From NCBI GenBank assembly GCA_905235345.1, contig CAJOLO010000028.1, positions 1 through 13,049 on the forward strand: a DNA stretch of 13,049 nt. The letters run 5' to 3'. Shown piece by piece: positions 7,001-13,049 of this stretch. The DNA is from an uncultured Lachnospiraceae bacterium. GTDB taxonomy: Bacteria; Bacillota; Clostridia; Lachnospirales; Lachnospiraceae. The position numbers and the translations under genes are program-made. The first letter of the stretch is position 1; each line of letters starts with the position of its first letter. The notes beneath the pieces were generated by a model that saw nothing but the letters and a program-made list of their open reading frames with translations, was not told the DNA's origin and searched no databases.

Positions 7001-8146
7001 TCGGCTTGGAATCGGATTACCGTCATCATCCGTTCCATCACAAAGAATCTGTAATGCAAAATGCTCAACATCACTAAAATCAACCAGTCCCAAAGACACC
7101 TTCTTTTCCATGTATCGCTCTGAGAATTCGATAACCGCATCAACATACGCCGAAAGCATTTTCTCGGAAAGTCTGTATTGTTCAAGTACCTTATCAAACG
7201 GAGTATCAAATATTTTTAATAACGCTTTGATCTTCTTTTTGTAAATTTCTCTGCCACTCTTTATCTTTTCTGCAATGTCAACATCATATACATCACTTTT
7301 TTTTGCTCTTTTTAAGGTAGCAAACTTGCATATTGAAATGTCATGAAATATTCCATAAGTATTAGCAGAGATAATATCATCAAGCATCTGAATATCAGCG
7401 AGAAGTGCTTCTTTATAATGTTTGGGGCCATTCTCATTTTGCGAAATTTCCAGATATTCCAAAACCACTTCCTTAATCTCAGCTGCACATATGTGAACCT
7501 CTTCTATATACTTTTTCATAAAATGCATACTTGAAAGCATCTCATCGTCTTCAACATGCAGATTACTCTTCGCATTATTAAGCCACTCTCCCGGAAAAGG
7601 ATAGCTTTCGGAAAGCTCATATAATTTAATAATACAGTCTTCAATATTAGCGTCATTCTTATCCGAGGAAAATGCATTGGAAAACATAATAAACGCATCG
7701 TTATTCTTATAAAAATCCTCTATAACTTCATCAAGTATCTCCTGCTTAATAACCGCAAGTTCCGCTTCTTCGGCAACCTGCACTTTAGGATCAATTGATA
7801 TGACATGAAAATACTCCTTCACTACCTTATAGCAAAAACTGTCTATGGTCAAAATATCAGCTTCTCTAAGCAGATTAAGTTGTCTTAAATAATATGTATC
7901 AGACGGTTCTTCATCAATCTTTTTTTCAATTGCCGAGCTGATCTTATCCTTCATCTGAGCTGCCGCAGCCTTTGTAAATGTCACCACCAAAAGACTGTCT
8001 ATATCAACCGGATTATCCTTATCAAATACCATCTGAATAATACGTTCAACCAACACTGCCGTCTTTCCCGAACCTGCCGCGGCAGAAACAAGAAGATTAC
8101 AATTATGTGTATCAATTACTTTTCTCTGATCCTTCGTCCAATTCAT
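4034..8146 (-). CDS. addA: ATP-dependent helicase/nuclease subunit A (AddA)
   Basis: Motor and nuclease subunit of AddAB, the Gram-positive counterpart of RecBCD. It unwinds and resects double-strand breaks and prepares 3' tails for RecA. From the ATG at 8146 the protein has 1370 residues, longer than the roughly 1230 usual for the family. UvrD/Rep-type superfamily 1 motifs appear in order: Walker A AAAGSGKT (22-29, Lys28), Walker B DEYQD (397-401), GDVKQSIYGFR (from about 425), NNFRSR (about 512), SIHKSKGLEF (about 918) and YVALTRAKEK (about 1000). The C-terminal RecB-type nuclease has LDYKTDR with Asp1317 and Lys1319. Two Asp/Asn-rich stretches, each about 50 residues, lie between helicase motifs and explain most of the extra length. 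An upstream in-frame GTG at 8155 sits inside the Shine-Dalgarno and is unlikely to be used. It follows addB by 45 bases and acts with it as a complex. Confidence 0.97.
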   Translation of the reverse strand: MNWTKDQRKVIDTHNCNLLVSAAAGSGKTAVLVERIIQMVFDKDNPVDIDSLLVVTFTKAAAAQMKDKISSAIEKKIDEEPSDTYYLRQLNLLREADILTIDSFCYKVVKEYFHVISIDPKVQVAEEAELAVIKQEILDEVIEDFYKNNDAFIMFSNAFSSDKNDANIEDCIIKLYELSESYPFPGEWLNNAKSNLHVEDDEMLSSMHFMKKYIEEVHICAAEIKEVVLEYLEISQNENGPKHYKEALLADIQMLDDIISANTYGIFHDISICKFATLKRAKKSDVYDVDIAEKIKSGREIYKKKIKALLKIFDTPFDKVLEQYRLSEKMLSAYVDAVIEFSERYMEKKVSLGLVDFSDVEHFALQILCDGTDDDGNPIPSRIGKELSEKYNEILIDEYQDSNFLQENILRCVSKVPYGNNNIFMVGDVKQSIYGFRMARPELFTDKYNTYEPVRDSSVVTDENVGDNSQDDVRDNDNGDDNRNDIRHETHGIRSEVVSKDMGTSKELKIMLHNNFRSRENILDYINYIFYRVMTESVGGIAYTDDEALNAGRVYIENEQDSVELLIGESKDFDFVNDDDTDNTDDNANTVNTDHIGYGNIDVNKTSEDDGETDSDVSGMELEAGIVADRIEELMGRNGEKPQLVVDEVTGELRPVEYRDIVILFRSPKRYQPVFSEILMKRNIPVKLQNENGYFDMVEIRSLITLLKMIDNPFNDVECAALLRGYFGKLDSNELAVVMLMKRYAGEHDYKHINTEYLFSFIESVGKNEEEFRDIFHAVMDDKYIGDIEDKAEIDKELNDKGYYSEEELWNELYCDNLMAKCIKAAGCVEHFQKKKRMCSITELIEAIYYDTDYYYYVEAMPQGKERGRNLTLFMDETKKFERGRTRTLFDFLRFVKRISEKEISLGGDPVVESPDNMVRIMSIHKSKGLEFPVVFVSGIGKKFNIVDTNQSLILHSDYYICAKYINPEKRCGNDTFMRRAVSALMKKEIIEEELRVLYVALTRAKEKLILTGVTPDIVKLVNKLLQAADSENIVLPHSMITSFGSYLEIIVAASMRNPEFYNAMKNVKARYNNSGEIVSARYDVKSFIDNPHVRTDVRVFYYRDLIASQLSRGENMGLQRADNIERLINTNGVILETLKKNLEWRYIDDALTTQKSKMSVSEIKRLYQKNDDEVADENDRDSFYQERTYKEILPRFIAGDKPMDASLKGTWFHKAMELIDNKKLSETDDVRRELDNLFTSGRLPEETREFITEDKIYAFINSDLGKRMHKAALADKLYKERKFVVGFPVIEGAPDVVVQGIIDAYFEEDGKLILLDYKTDRIKEGQEDVLVKRYTTQLDYYKRTLEKITGMDVAETYLYSFSLDKEIKM
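6290..6445 (-). other. Second Asp/Asn-rich insert within AddA
   Basis: Codes for about 52 residues (roughly 568-619) between a typical AddA strand (SVELLIGES) and the helix that resumes at LEAGIVADRIEEL. It is dominated by Asp, Asn, Thr and Glu, including NDDDTDNTDDNANTVNTD. Some AddA proteins have a short acidic linker here, but this one looks expanded. At DNA level it contains degenerate ATC/ATT trinucleotide runs, as at 6406-6419. It is probably a disordered surface loop. Confidence 0.7.
6630..6784 (-). other. First Asp/Asn-rich insert within AddA
   Basis: Codes for about 52 residues (roughly 455-506) between MARPELFTDKYNTYEP and KELKIMLHNNFRSR, where other AddA proteins have only a short loop. 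About a third of the residues are Asp or Asn, with no hydrophobic core (for example DVRDNDNGDDNRND). The frame stays open throughout, so this is an in-frame insertion and not damage. It is probably disordered and exposed. Confidence 0.75.
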
Positions 8147-8150
8147 ATAT

Positions 8151-8159
8151 CTCACCTTT
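8151..8159 (-). promoter_or_regulatory. Ribosome binding site deciding the addA start
   Basis: AAAGGTGAG on the minus strand precedes the ATG at 8146 by four bases, with its AGGTG core about six bases away. The in-frame GTG at 8155 is part of this site, so it is better read as Shine-Dalgarno sequence than as a start codon. Confidence 0.8.
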
Positions 8160-8191
8160 CTGTTATCGTTTATATTAGATAATCCAATGGC

Positions 8192-11100
8192 TTAATTCCC
8201 GCTGACAGATTCATCATTCGCATCCGTGTTTAAATGTTCGTTCTTATCAGATTCAGATTTCGAAGCGGTACTTCCCACAACAATATCTCTTGCCTCATTC
8301 TTACCATACCTGTTTCCTGTCGAATAATTATTACCCCCAAGTCCGGCTTCGAAACGACATACACTTCTGTAATCACAGAAATCGCATGTGGAAGCAACAC
8401 CTTTTTGCGGAGTCATATTAATTTGACCATGGATAATTTCATTACCGAGTTCAATCATCTTATTCCTTGTATAATCTGACAATGCAAGCAATTCCTTTCC
8501 GGTAACAAGATGTGGATTAGTAGCCGAAAGTCCTGATTTGGTATAGTTGACAGGAGTCACTCTTCCCGAACTGTTATCCATATATTCCAGACATTTATCA
8601 TCTTTATTAACAAGTCCCGACATCCGGCTTTCTTTAATTCTGTTTTCCTCTATCTCATCATCATCATTACCCGAAACGATCTTATCCGCCATCTGATAAT
8701 AATACATGCCTGCAGGAATTATTTTTTTATCAGGATATCTCTTTTGCAAAAGTTCAACAACAACACTCATATACACAGCAAGCTGAAGCTGTCTGCCTTC
8801 TGCGACCTCCGAAAAATCAATATCCTTATTACCAGATTTATAATCAATAACCTTAACATATACCGAATCTTCCGTCTCTTTGATATCTACTCTGTCTATT
8901 ACTCCTCTCATATCCATAACAATATCATCTTCCAACTGCATATGAGTATATTGAAGATTATCTTCCGGAGAAAAATACTTTTCGAAATATTCCGGTTTTA
9001 ACTTTCCTTCTTCAAGATGTCTCATCAAATTATTAACACTTCTTTGTGCTATTCTTATAATTACGTCCAATTGATTCTTATATCTGTAACTCGATTCAAA
9101 GATTGTATCATTAAAACCATTTGCTGCCAGAATTGTAATTTCTTTGACCTTTTCATTAATAAAATCTTCCGTCATTCCGGCTTTTTCCAAATCCTCTTTA
9201 TTAAATTCAACTCCCTCATTTTTCATGAACTTAAAAAATTCTTCCATGACCTTATGAAGAATTGATCCTATGTTACTGCTTTCAACCTTGTACTCCTCAG
9301 GTTTATTAAGCATAAGACCATATTGAAGAAAGAACTTGAACTGACAACCGGCATATGATTCCAGTTTTGATACTGTATGTACCATACTATTGCCATATAA
9401 TTTGCGTGCAATCGCCTCATTAATCTTTCCAGGCTGATTCATATAAAGATAACCTCCGGTTAAATTATCAAGACCATCTTTATTAACTTCGGATATCAAC
9501 AGATATAATGACGAATCCTCTAACTTATCCTCAGACATACTATTAGATAGTTCATAAAACATATCCTGTTCTGTCTTCGGCAAGCTTTCTGAAGCCAATA
9601 GATTTCCGTCAAAGGTTTCTTTATCGGAAAACATCTGCATAATATATTTCACAAAGAACGATCTGTTCAGTACGTTGCCTCTGTTGTCACTTCTTCTATA
9701 CGAAATTATTAATCTGTCTGACGCCTGTGTCATCTGCATATAAAGATAAAACTGCTGAATATAATATGTTTCCATATTATTGGGGGAAAGCTCCACATCC
9801 AACGCCTTAAGTTTATTCCTGTCACTTTCCGTTATTATACCTCCGTTTAAAGCTGCTCCCGGCAGAATTCCCTCATTGGCACCCGCAATAAAAAGTATCT
9901 TAACATGATGAAGTCTTGTCCTTTCCATATCACCTATCAACACCTGATCTAATGTATTCGGCAATATTCCAAGCTTCATATCGGAAAGTCCTATTAAAAG
10001 CATATCCGATAACGTCTTCCTTGAAACTGTTTCGTCACCCATGATATCAACAGTCTTATCCAGTACCATAATAAGTTTTTCATAAGCCTTATCATATACC
10101 TTTGCCTGTCTGACATTTCCGAGTTCTTCGAGCCTTAAAGACCATTCCCGAAGTGTCTTCTCAAACTCAAATCTCTTGATAAATTTATACAATGCTTCAA
10201 TATATTCGACCGTCTTACCTTCAGGCTTAGACATTATCAGATAAACCTCATTGATTGCTTCCATAAACTCCTGACGTGTCTTATTGATATTGGAAAGTCC
10301 CTTATAGCTTCCCTTGAAAGAATTGTTCCACCATGAATAGCCCCGCACACCGTATTTCAAGGCATAATTCTCAAGCTCATATATCCTCTTCATCCCTATT
10401 CTCATAAATCCGGTCTTTAAAAATGAGAATACACTGTCATAAGAAAAATCACTCTCAAAAAGTCCGAAAAACAAGCTTACAAATTCAACTATCTGATTAT
10501 GGACAAGCGGTTCATTTACATCTGAAAAATATGGAATTTCAAGCTGTTCCATAATTCTCTTCCACTGTTCAAAATTATCTTCCAAATCTCCTGTTATAAC
10601 CGCTATATCTCTGTATCTATATCCATCATCCCTAACCATGTGTTGTATCTCACGTCCGATATAAAGAAGCTCATCCTCGATATTACCGCAGCTGACAACC
10701 TTAACATCATCATTGCACATATCATAATCACCATCATATTCCTTAACCGGAAATCTGAAAATATTCTTTTCAACATGGGATAACATTCCATTATCTGCAA
10801 AGCGATATTGTTCTGCACACTTAACATGCGGCTTCACACATACACCCATATCTTCAGCAATTCCTGTTATCCGTGCTATGGTGTCCTTTCCCATACTAAA
10901 AAGTCCCGGTTCATTATAAGAGTTATCTCCCATAATATGTTCATCCATCGTCACGGTAAAATACAGATCACCGCAGCATGTCATCATCTTACTAATAACC
11001 TCATACTGTATTGGCGTAAATCCCGTAAATCCATCAAAATACACCTGTGCATCTGCAAGCATCTCTGATTCTCCTATATGTTCCGCAAGCAGAGAAAGCA

Positions 11101-11638
11101 TCTGTTCGGAAACCATATATGTATTTCCCATTTCCTTCTCAAAATTCTTCATAATAATCCTGATATCAGATAACTTATGGAAAAGACTGTTATCCTCGTT
11201 CATATTCGAAATAATCTCTTCCAGCCTGTCTACCGTAATCCGGTACTGATAAAATTCCGAAAGTATTGACTTAACCTCATCAACAAAGCCCTGTCTTCCA
11301 ACCATATTACCATAATACAAAAGCTCATCAGCATGTTCCCGAAGAACTTTCATTATAATCATGCTTTTCCCATAATCATCCAATATATCTGCCGTATAAA
11401 TATTATCCTTGTCAAATACCTGAAAAGCAAGACGGGTGAAACTTAGTATAGAAATATCCATAGTTCCGCCATGAGGATGCAATGTAATCATATCCTTCTC
11501 AGCACCCATATTGGACTGCTCCGGCAAAATAAAAATTATCGGAGGATGATTCTCTTTCATAGATTCACTTATCATCTTATCGTATATATATCTCGTCTTT
11601 CCGGTTCCTGCAGATCCGACAATAAATTGAACTGCCAT
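8192..11638 (-). CDS. addB: ATP-dependent helicase/deoxyribonuclease subunit B (AddB)
   Basis: Partner of AddA. In the known B. subtilis enzyme, AddB contributes Chi recognition, a second RecB-type nuclease and an iron-sulfur cluster that holds the nuclease domain. This protein has 1148 residues, typical (B. subtilis about 1166). Walker A GSAGTGKT is at 8-15. The cluster ligands are visible as Cys765 (YAGCQFKFF) and Cys1085, Cys1088 and Cys1094 (CDFCDYRSVC), the expected one-plus-three pattern. The nuclease motif IDYKSGNK gives Asp932 and Lys934. After the cluster comes a polar, probably disordered tail of about 54 residues (Asn, Ser, Asp, Glu and Lys rich), and an acidic stretch SGNDDDEIEEN lies between nuclease and cluster. 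The ATG at 11638 is preferred over the in-frame TTG at 11644 because the AAAGGA site is eight bases from the ATG and only two from the TTG. It is first in the block, followed by addA after 45 bases. Confidence 0.97.
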   Translation of the reverse strand: MAVQFIVGSAGTGKTRYIYDKMISESMKENHPPIIFILPEQSNMGAEKDMITLHPHGGTMDISILSFTRLAFQVFDKDNIYTADILDDYGKSMIIMKVLREHADELLYYGNMVGRQGFVDEVKSILSEFYQYRITVDRLEEIISNMNEDNSLFHKLSDIRIIMKNFEKEMGNTYMVSEQMLSLLAEHIGESEMLADAQVYFDGFTGFTPIQYEVISKMMTCCGDLYFTVTMDEHIMGDNSYNEPGLFSMGKDTIARITGIAEDMGVCVKPHVKCAEQYRFADNGMLSHVEKNIFRFPVKEYDGDYDMCNDDVKVVSCGNIEDELLYIGREIQHMVRDDGYRYRDIAVITGDLEDNFEQWKRIMEQLEIPYFSDVNEPLVHNQIVEFVSLFFGLFESDFSYDSVFSFLKTGFMRIGMKRIYELENYALKYGVRGYSWWNNSFKGSYKGLSNINKTRQEFMEAINEVYLIMSKPEGKTVEYIEALYKFIKRFEFEKTLREWSLRLEELGNVRQAKVYDKAYEKLIMVLDKTVDIMGDETVSRKTLSDMLLIGLSDMKLGILPNTLDQVLIGDMERTRLHHVKILFIAGANEGILPGAALNGGIITESDRNKLKALDVELSPNNMETYYIQQFYLYMQMTQASDRLIISYRRSDNRGNVLNRSFFVKYIMQMFSDKETFDGNLLASESLPKTEQDMFYELSNSMSEDKLEDSSLYLLISEVNKDGLDNLTGGYLYMNQPGKINEAIARKLYGNSMVHTVSKLESYAGCQFKFFLQYGLMLNKPEEYKVESSNIGSILHKVMEEFFKFMKNEGVEFNKEDLEKAGMTEDFINEKVKEITILAANGFNDTIFESSYRYKNQLDVIIRIAQRSVNNLMRHLEEGKLKPEYFEKYFSPEDNLQYTHMQLEDDIVMDMRGVIDRVDIKETEDSVYVKVIDYKSGNKDIDFSEVAEGRQLQLAVYMSVVVELLQKRYPDKKIIPAGMYYYQMADKIVSGNDDDEIEENRIKESRMSGLVNKDDKCLEYMDNSSGRVTPVNYTKSGLSATNPHLVTGKELLALSDYTRNKMIELGNEIIHGQINMTPQKGVASTCDFCDYRSVCRFEAGLGGNNYSTGNRYGKNEARDIVVGSTASKSESDKNEHLNTDANDESVSGN

Positions 11639-11646
11639 AATCAATG

Positions 11647-11652
11647 TCCTTT
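11647..11652 (-). promoter_or_regulatory. Ribosome binding site deciding the addB start
   Basis: AAAGGA on the minus strand lies eight bases before the ATG at 11638. The alternative TTG at 11644 would leave only two bases of spacing, too close for normal initiation. Confidence 0.75.
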
Positions 11653-11703
11653 CTTCTTATCAATGTAACTGTTCACCAAACAATATCAATAATCAATAAC
11701 AAC

Positions 11704-11712
11704 AGTATAACA
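11704..11712 (-). promoter_or_regulatory. Extended -10 promoter of the addB block
   Basis: On the minus strand TGTTATACT gives an extended -10 element (TG-N-TATACT, one mismatch to TATAAT). It would start transcription near 11697, leaving a leader of about 60 bases before addB. No good -35 box is found 16-18 bases upstream, as is common for extended -10 promoters. The divergent gap (11639-11817) is very AT-rich. For the plus-strand gene only weak candidates are seen, such as TATAGT at 11789-11794. Confidence 0.5.
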
Positions 11713-11817
11713 TATCCACTGACAAAAATATGGCAAATTAAAATATTTATTTTATTTTGTTCTAAATATCATTAAATCATCATATCTTTATAGTAACAAT
11801 TATCGGGAGGAATCGAA

Positions 11818-12252
11818 ATGGGTACACAGACAAAAATAGTTGTAATCAAAGGCAAAGAAATCATATATACTGCCATATTTCTATTGCTTGGTATATGCCT
11901 TATAATTCTGCTGGTTAATATGTTTGGCAGTGAGAAGAAGATAAAAACCGAGACGACCGGCAAATACATTCCGGGAGTATATTCTTCCACAATTACGCTT
12001 GGTGAAAATACCTTAAATGTATCCGTTGCCGTTGATAAGGATACCATCAGCGGAGTCACAATAGAAAATCTGAATGAAACCGTAACCACTATGTATCCGC
12101 TTCTTGAACCCGCTCTGAATGAGATCAACAATCAGATCTCAGTGGTAGACAATGTGGATGAAATATCCTACTCAAAAGAAAACCAATATACATATATTAT
12201 ATTAAATCAGGCTATCAAAAATGCTTTGGAGCAGGCAAAGAAAAATCCATAA
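11818..12252 (+). CDS. Membrane-anchored FMN-binding-domain-like protein
   Basis: 144-residue protein with one N-terminal membrane segment at about 15-36, preceded by a lysine-containing head (KGKEIIYT) and followed by SEKKIK. This suggests a signal anchor with the rest outside the membrane (topology is inference). The outer part, KYIPGVYSSTITLGENTLNVSVAVDKDTISGVTIENL (49-85), has the strand pattern and GVY opening of FMN-binding (FMN_bind) domains. The end, YTYIILNQAIKNALEQAKK, resembles their last helix. The usual SGAT(S/T) motif, whose threonine is flavinylated in RnfG/NqrC-type members, is replaced by ISYSKENQYT, so covalent FMN is doubtful. GGGAGG at 11805-11810 is a strong ribosome site. 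It is the only plus-strand gene, divergent from addB and convergent with the beta-helix gene. It could also be a structural relative with no cofactor. Confidence 0.8.
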   Translation: MGTQTKIVVIKGKEIIYTAIFLLLGICLIILLVNMFGSEKKIKTETTGKYIPGVYSSTITLGENTLNVSVAVDKDTISGVTIENLNETVTTMYPLLEPALNEINNQISVVDNVDEISYSKENQYTYIILNQAIKNALEQAKKNP

Positions 12253-12308
12253 AACAGTCATAATATTAATCTGCCAACCGTAAAACCAACAAGCAATATC
12301 ATTTAATT

Positions 12309-12352
12309 AAAAAGGTCTTGTATCATGTGATAACATAATACAAGACCTTTTT
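12309..12352. terminator. Strong bidirectional intrinsic terminator
   Basis: A perfect 15-bp stem pairs 12309-12323 (AAAAAGGTCTTGTAT) with 12338-12352. The 14-base loop can add four more pairs (ATGT with ACAT) around GATA. The stem's outer A and T runs give a T tract on both strands, so it can end the plus-strand FMN-binding-like gene and the minus-strand beta-helix gene, which converge here. The rest of the 154-base gap shows nothing else. Confidence 0.93.
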
Positions 12353-12406
12353 CTCAAAAGCTATATTACCATAGACTATTCCAGGTCATCATTAATTTTA
12401 CATTTA

Positions 12407-13049
12407 TCAGATATTACCCTGCTTTTTCAAAACAATATTCCCCTTATCTTTATAAATTGAATGCGGAGGAACAATCCCTCTTACCATACTCACAGGATAT
12501 ACATTTGAATCTTTACATATAACAGACCCGGGATTTAATACATTGCACCCCACCTCAACATGATCTCCCAGCATTGCACCGAATTTCTTAAGACCTGTAT
12601 CTATATCCACCTCATCACCTTTTACATGTACCAAGGTCTTATCAGCCTTAACATTGGATGTAATCGAACCGGCCCCCATATGTGAATAAAATCCCAATAC
12701 TGAATCTCCCACATAATTGTAATGTGGAACCTGCACATGATTGAATAAAATTACATTCTTTAGTTCAGTTGAATTACCTACTACACAGTCATCACCAACC
12801 AGTGCATTACCACGTATAAAAGCTCCGGGTCTTACCTCTGTTCTCTCACCTATAATGCATGGACCGGCAATATAATTACCGGGATAAATCTTTGCTGACT
12901 TTGCGATCCATACATTCTCACCTCTCTCCTCATATATATCCTTAGGAAGATCATTAATAAGTTCTAATATAAACTCTCCGATATGCGGAAGCACCTCCCA
13001 CGGATATGAATATTTCTCTAACAACGGCTTAGCCAATGTTTCTTCTAAA
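12407..13049 (-). CDS. Left-handed beta-helix (hexapeptide repeat) protein, GlmU C-terminal-like, 5' end cut
   Basis: 214 residues are visible. From about residue 45 the chain shows isoleucine/valine-led hexapeptide turns (IAGPCI, IGERTE, VRPGAF, IRGNAL, VGDDCV, VGNSTE), the left-handed parallel beta-helix of acyltransferases and GlmU C-terminal domains. GFYSHMGAGSITSNVKADK resembles the GlmU acetyl-CoA-binding region. No nucleotidyltransferase (LxxGxGTRM) domain is seen in the visible part. Such stand-alone proteins are often labelled UDP-N-acetylglucosamine pyrophosphorylase-like, but the sequence supports only an acyltransferase-type fold, so substrate and reaction are unknown. The frame stays open to the window edge, reading LEETLAKPLLEKY. 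The TTG at 13036 could be a start, but it has only a weak ribosome site, and the coding-like sequence before it suggests that the real start lies beyond the window. It ends at the shared terminator. Confidence 0.85.
   Translation of the reverse strand, partial: LEETLAKPLLEKYSYPWEVLPHIGEFILELINDLPKDIYEERGENVWIAKSAKIYPGNYIAGPCIIGERTEVRPGAFIRGNALVGDDCVVGNSTELKNVILFNHVQVPHYNYVGDSVLGFYSHMGAGSITSNVKADKTLVHVKGDEVDIDTGLKKFGAMLGDHVEVGCNVLNPGSVICKDSNVYPVSMVRGIVPPHSIYKDKGNIVLKKQGNI

Noticed and set aside
8147..8155. GTG start for addA at 8155
   Set aside because: The GTG is part of the AAAGGTGAG ribosome site for the ATG at 8146.
11639..11644. TTG start for addB at 11644
   Set aside because: It is only two bases from the AAAGGA site, whereas the ATG at 11638 is well spaced and opens directly into the MAVQFIVG nucleotide-binding strand.
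11772..12131. Minus-strand 119-codon frame opposite the FMN-binding-like gene
   Set aside because: The plus-strand frame has a strong GGGAGG site, a membrane anchor, a domain-like sequence and a terminator. The antisense frame has none of these.

Overview
The window reads as chromosomal DNA of a low-GC, spore-forming Firmicute, most probably a Clostridia member close to Lachnospiraceae. The basis is the AT-rich composition, strong Shine-Dalgarno sites, an AddAB recombination nuclease in place of RecBCD, a SpoIIAA sporulation regulator, and several proteins resembling families I associate with Lachnospiraceae. The family-level placement is inference. No rRNA, tRNA, CRISPR array, insertion sequence or phage gene was found.

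Almost everything is on the minus strand, so it reads right to left. Rightmost is the 3' part of a left-handed beta-helix (hexapeptide repeat) protein (12407-13049), whose true start lies beyond the window. It converges on a plus-strand membrane protein with a divergent FMN-binding-like domain (11818-12252), and the two share a strong bidirectional terminator (12309-12352).

The core is a six-gene co-oriented block: addB, addA, queF, folC, a 49-codon gene (1843-1992), and a zinc-ribbon/TPR/transmembrane/coiled-coil protein (507-1829). It probably starts at an extended -10 promoter near 11704-11712 and ends at a clear intrinsic terminator at 430-465. The last three genes are tightly packed, with each Shine-Dalgarno site overlapping the preceding stop codon, so they are probably translationally coupled. 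The addA-queF gap (130 nt) and the queF-folC gap (85 nt, with a hairpin) could hold internal start or attenuation points. Beyond the terminator, spoIIAA (1-343, cut at its 3' end) starts a separate unit that would be expected to continue into spoIIAB and sigF.

Functionally, AddA and AddB form one helicase-nuclease for double-strand break repair. QueF makes preQ1 for queuosine tRNA modification, and FolC makes folylpolyglutamates. The small protein and the TPR protein have no assigned role. I see no clearly new defence or mobile system. The best leads are the 49-aa coupled protein, the membrane TPR protein with a zinc ribbon, the Asp/Asn-rich insertions in AddA, and the FMN-binding-like protein lacking the usual flavinylation motif.
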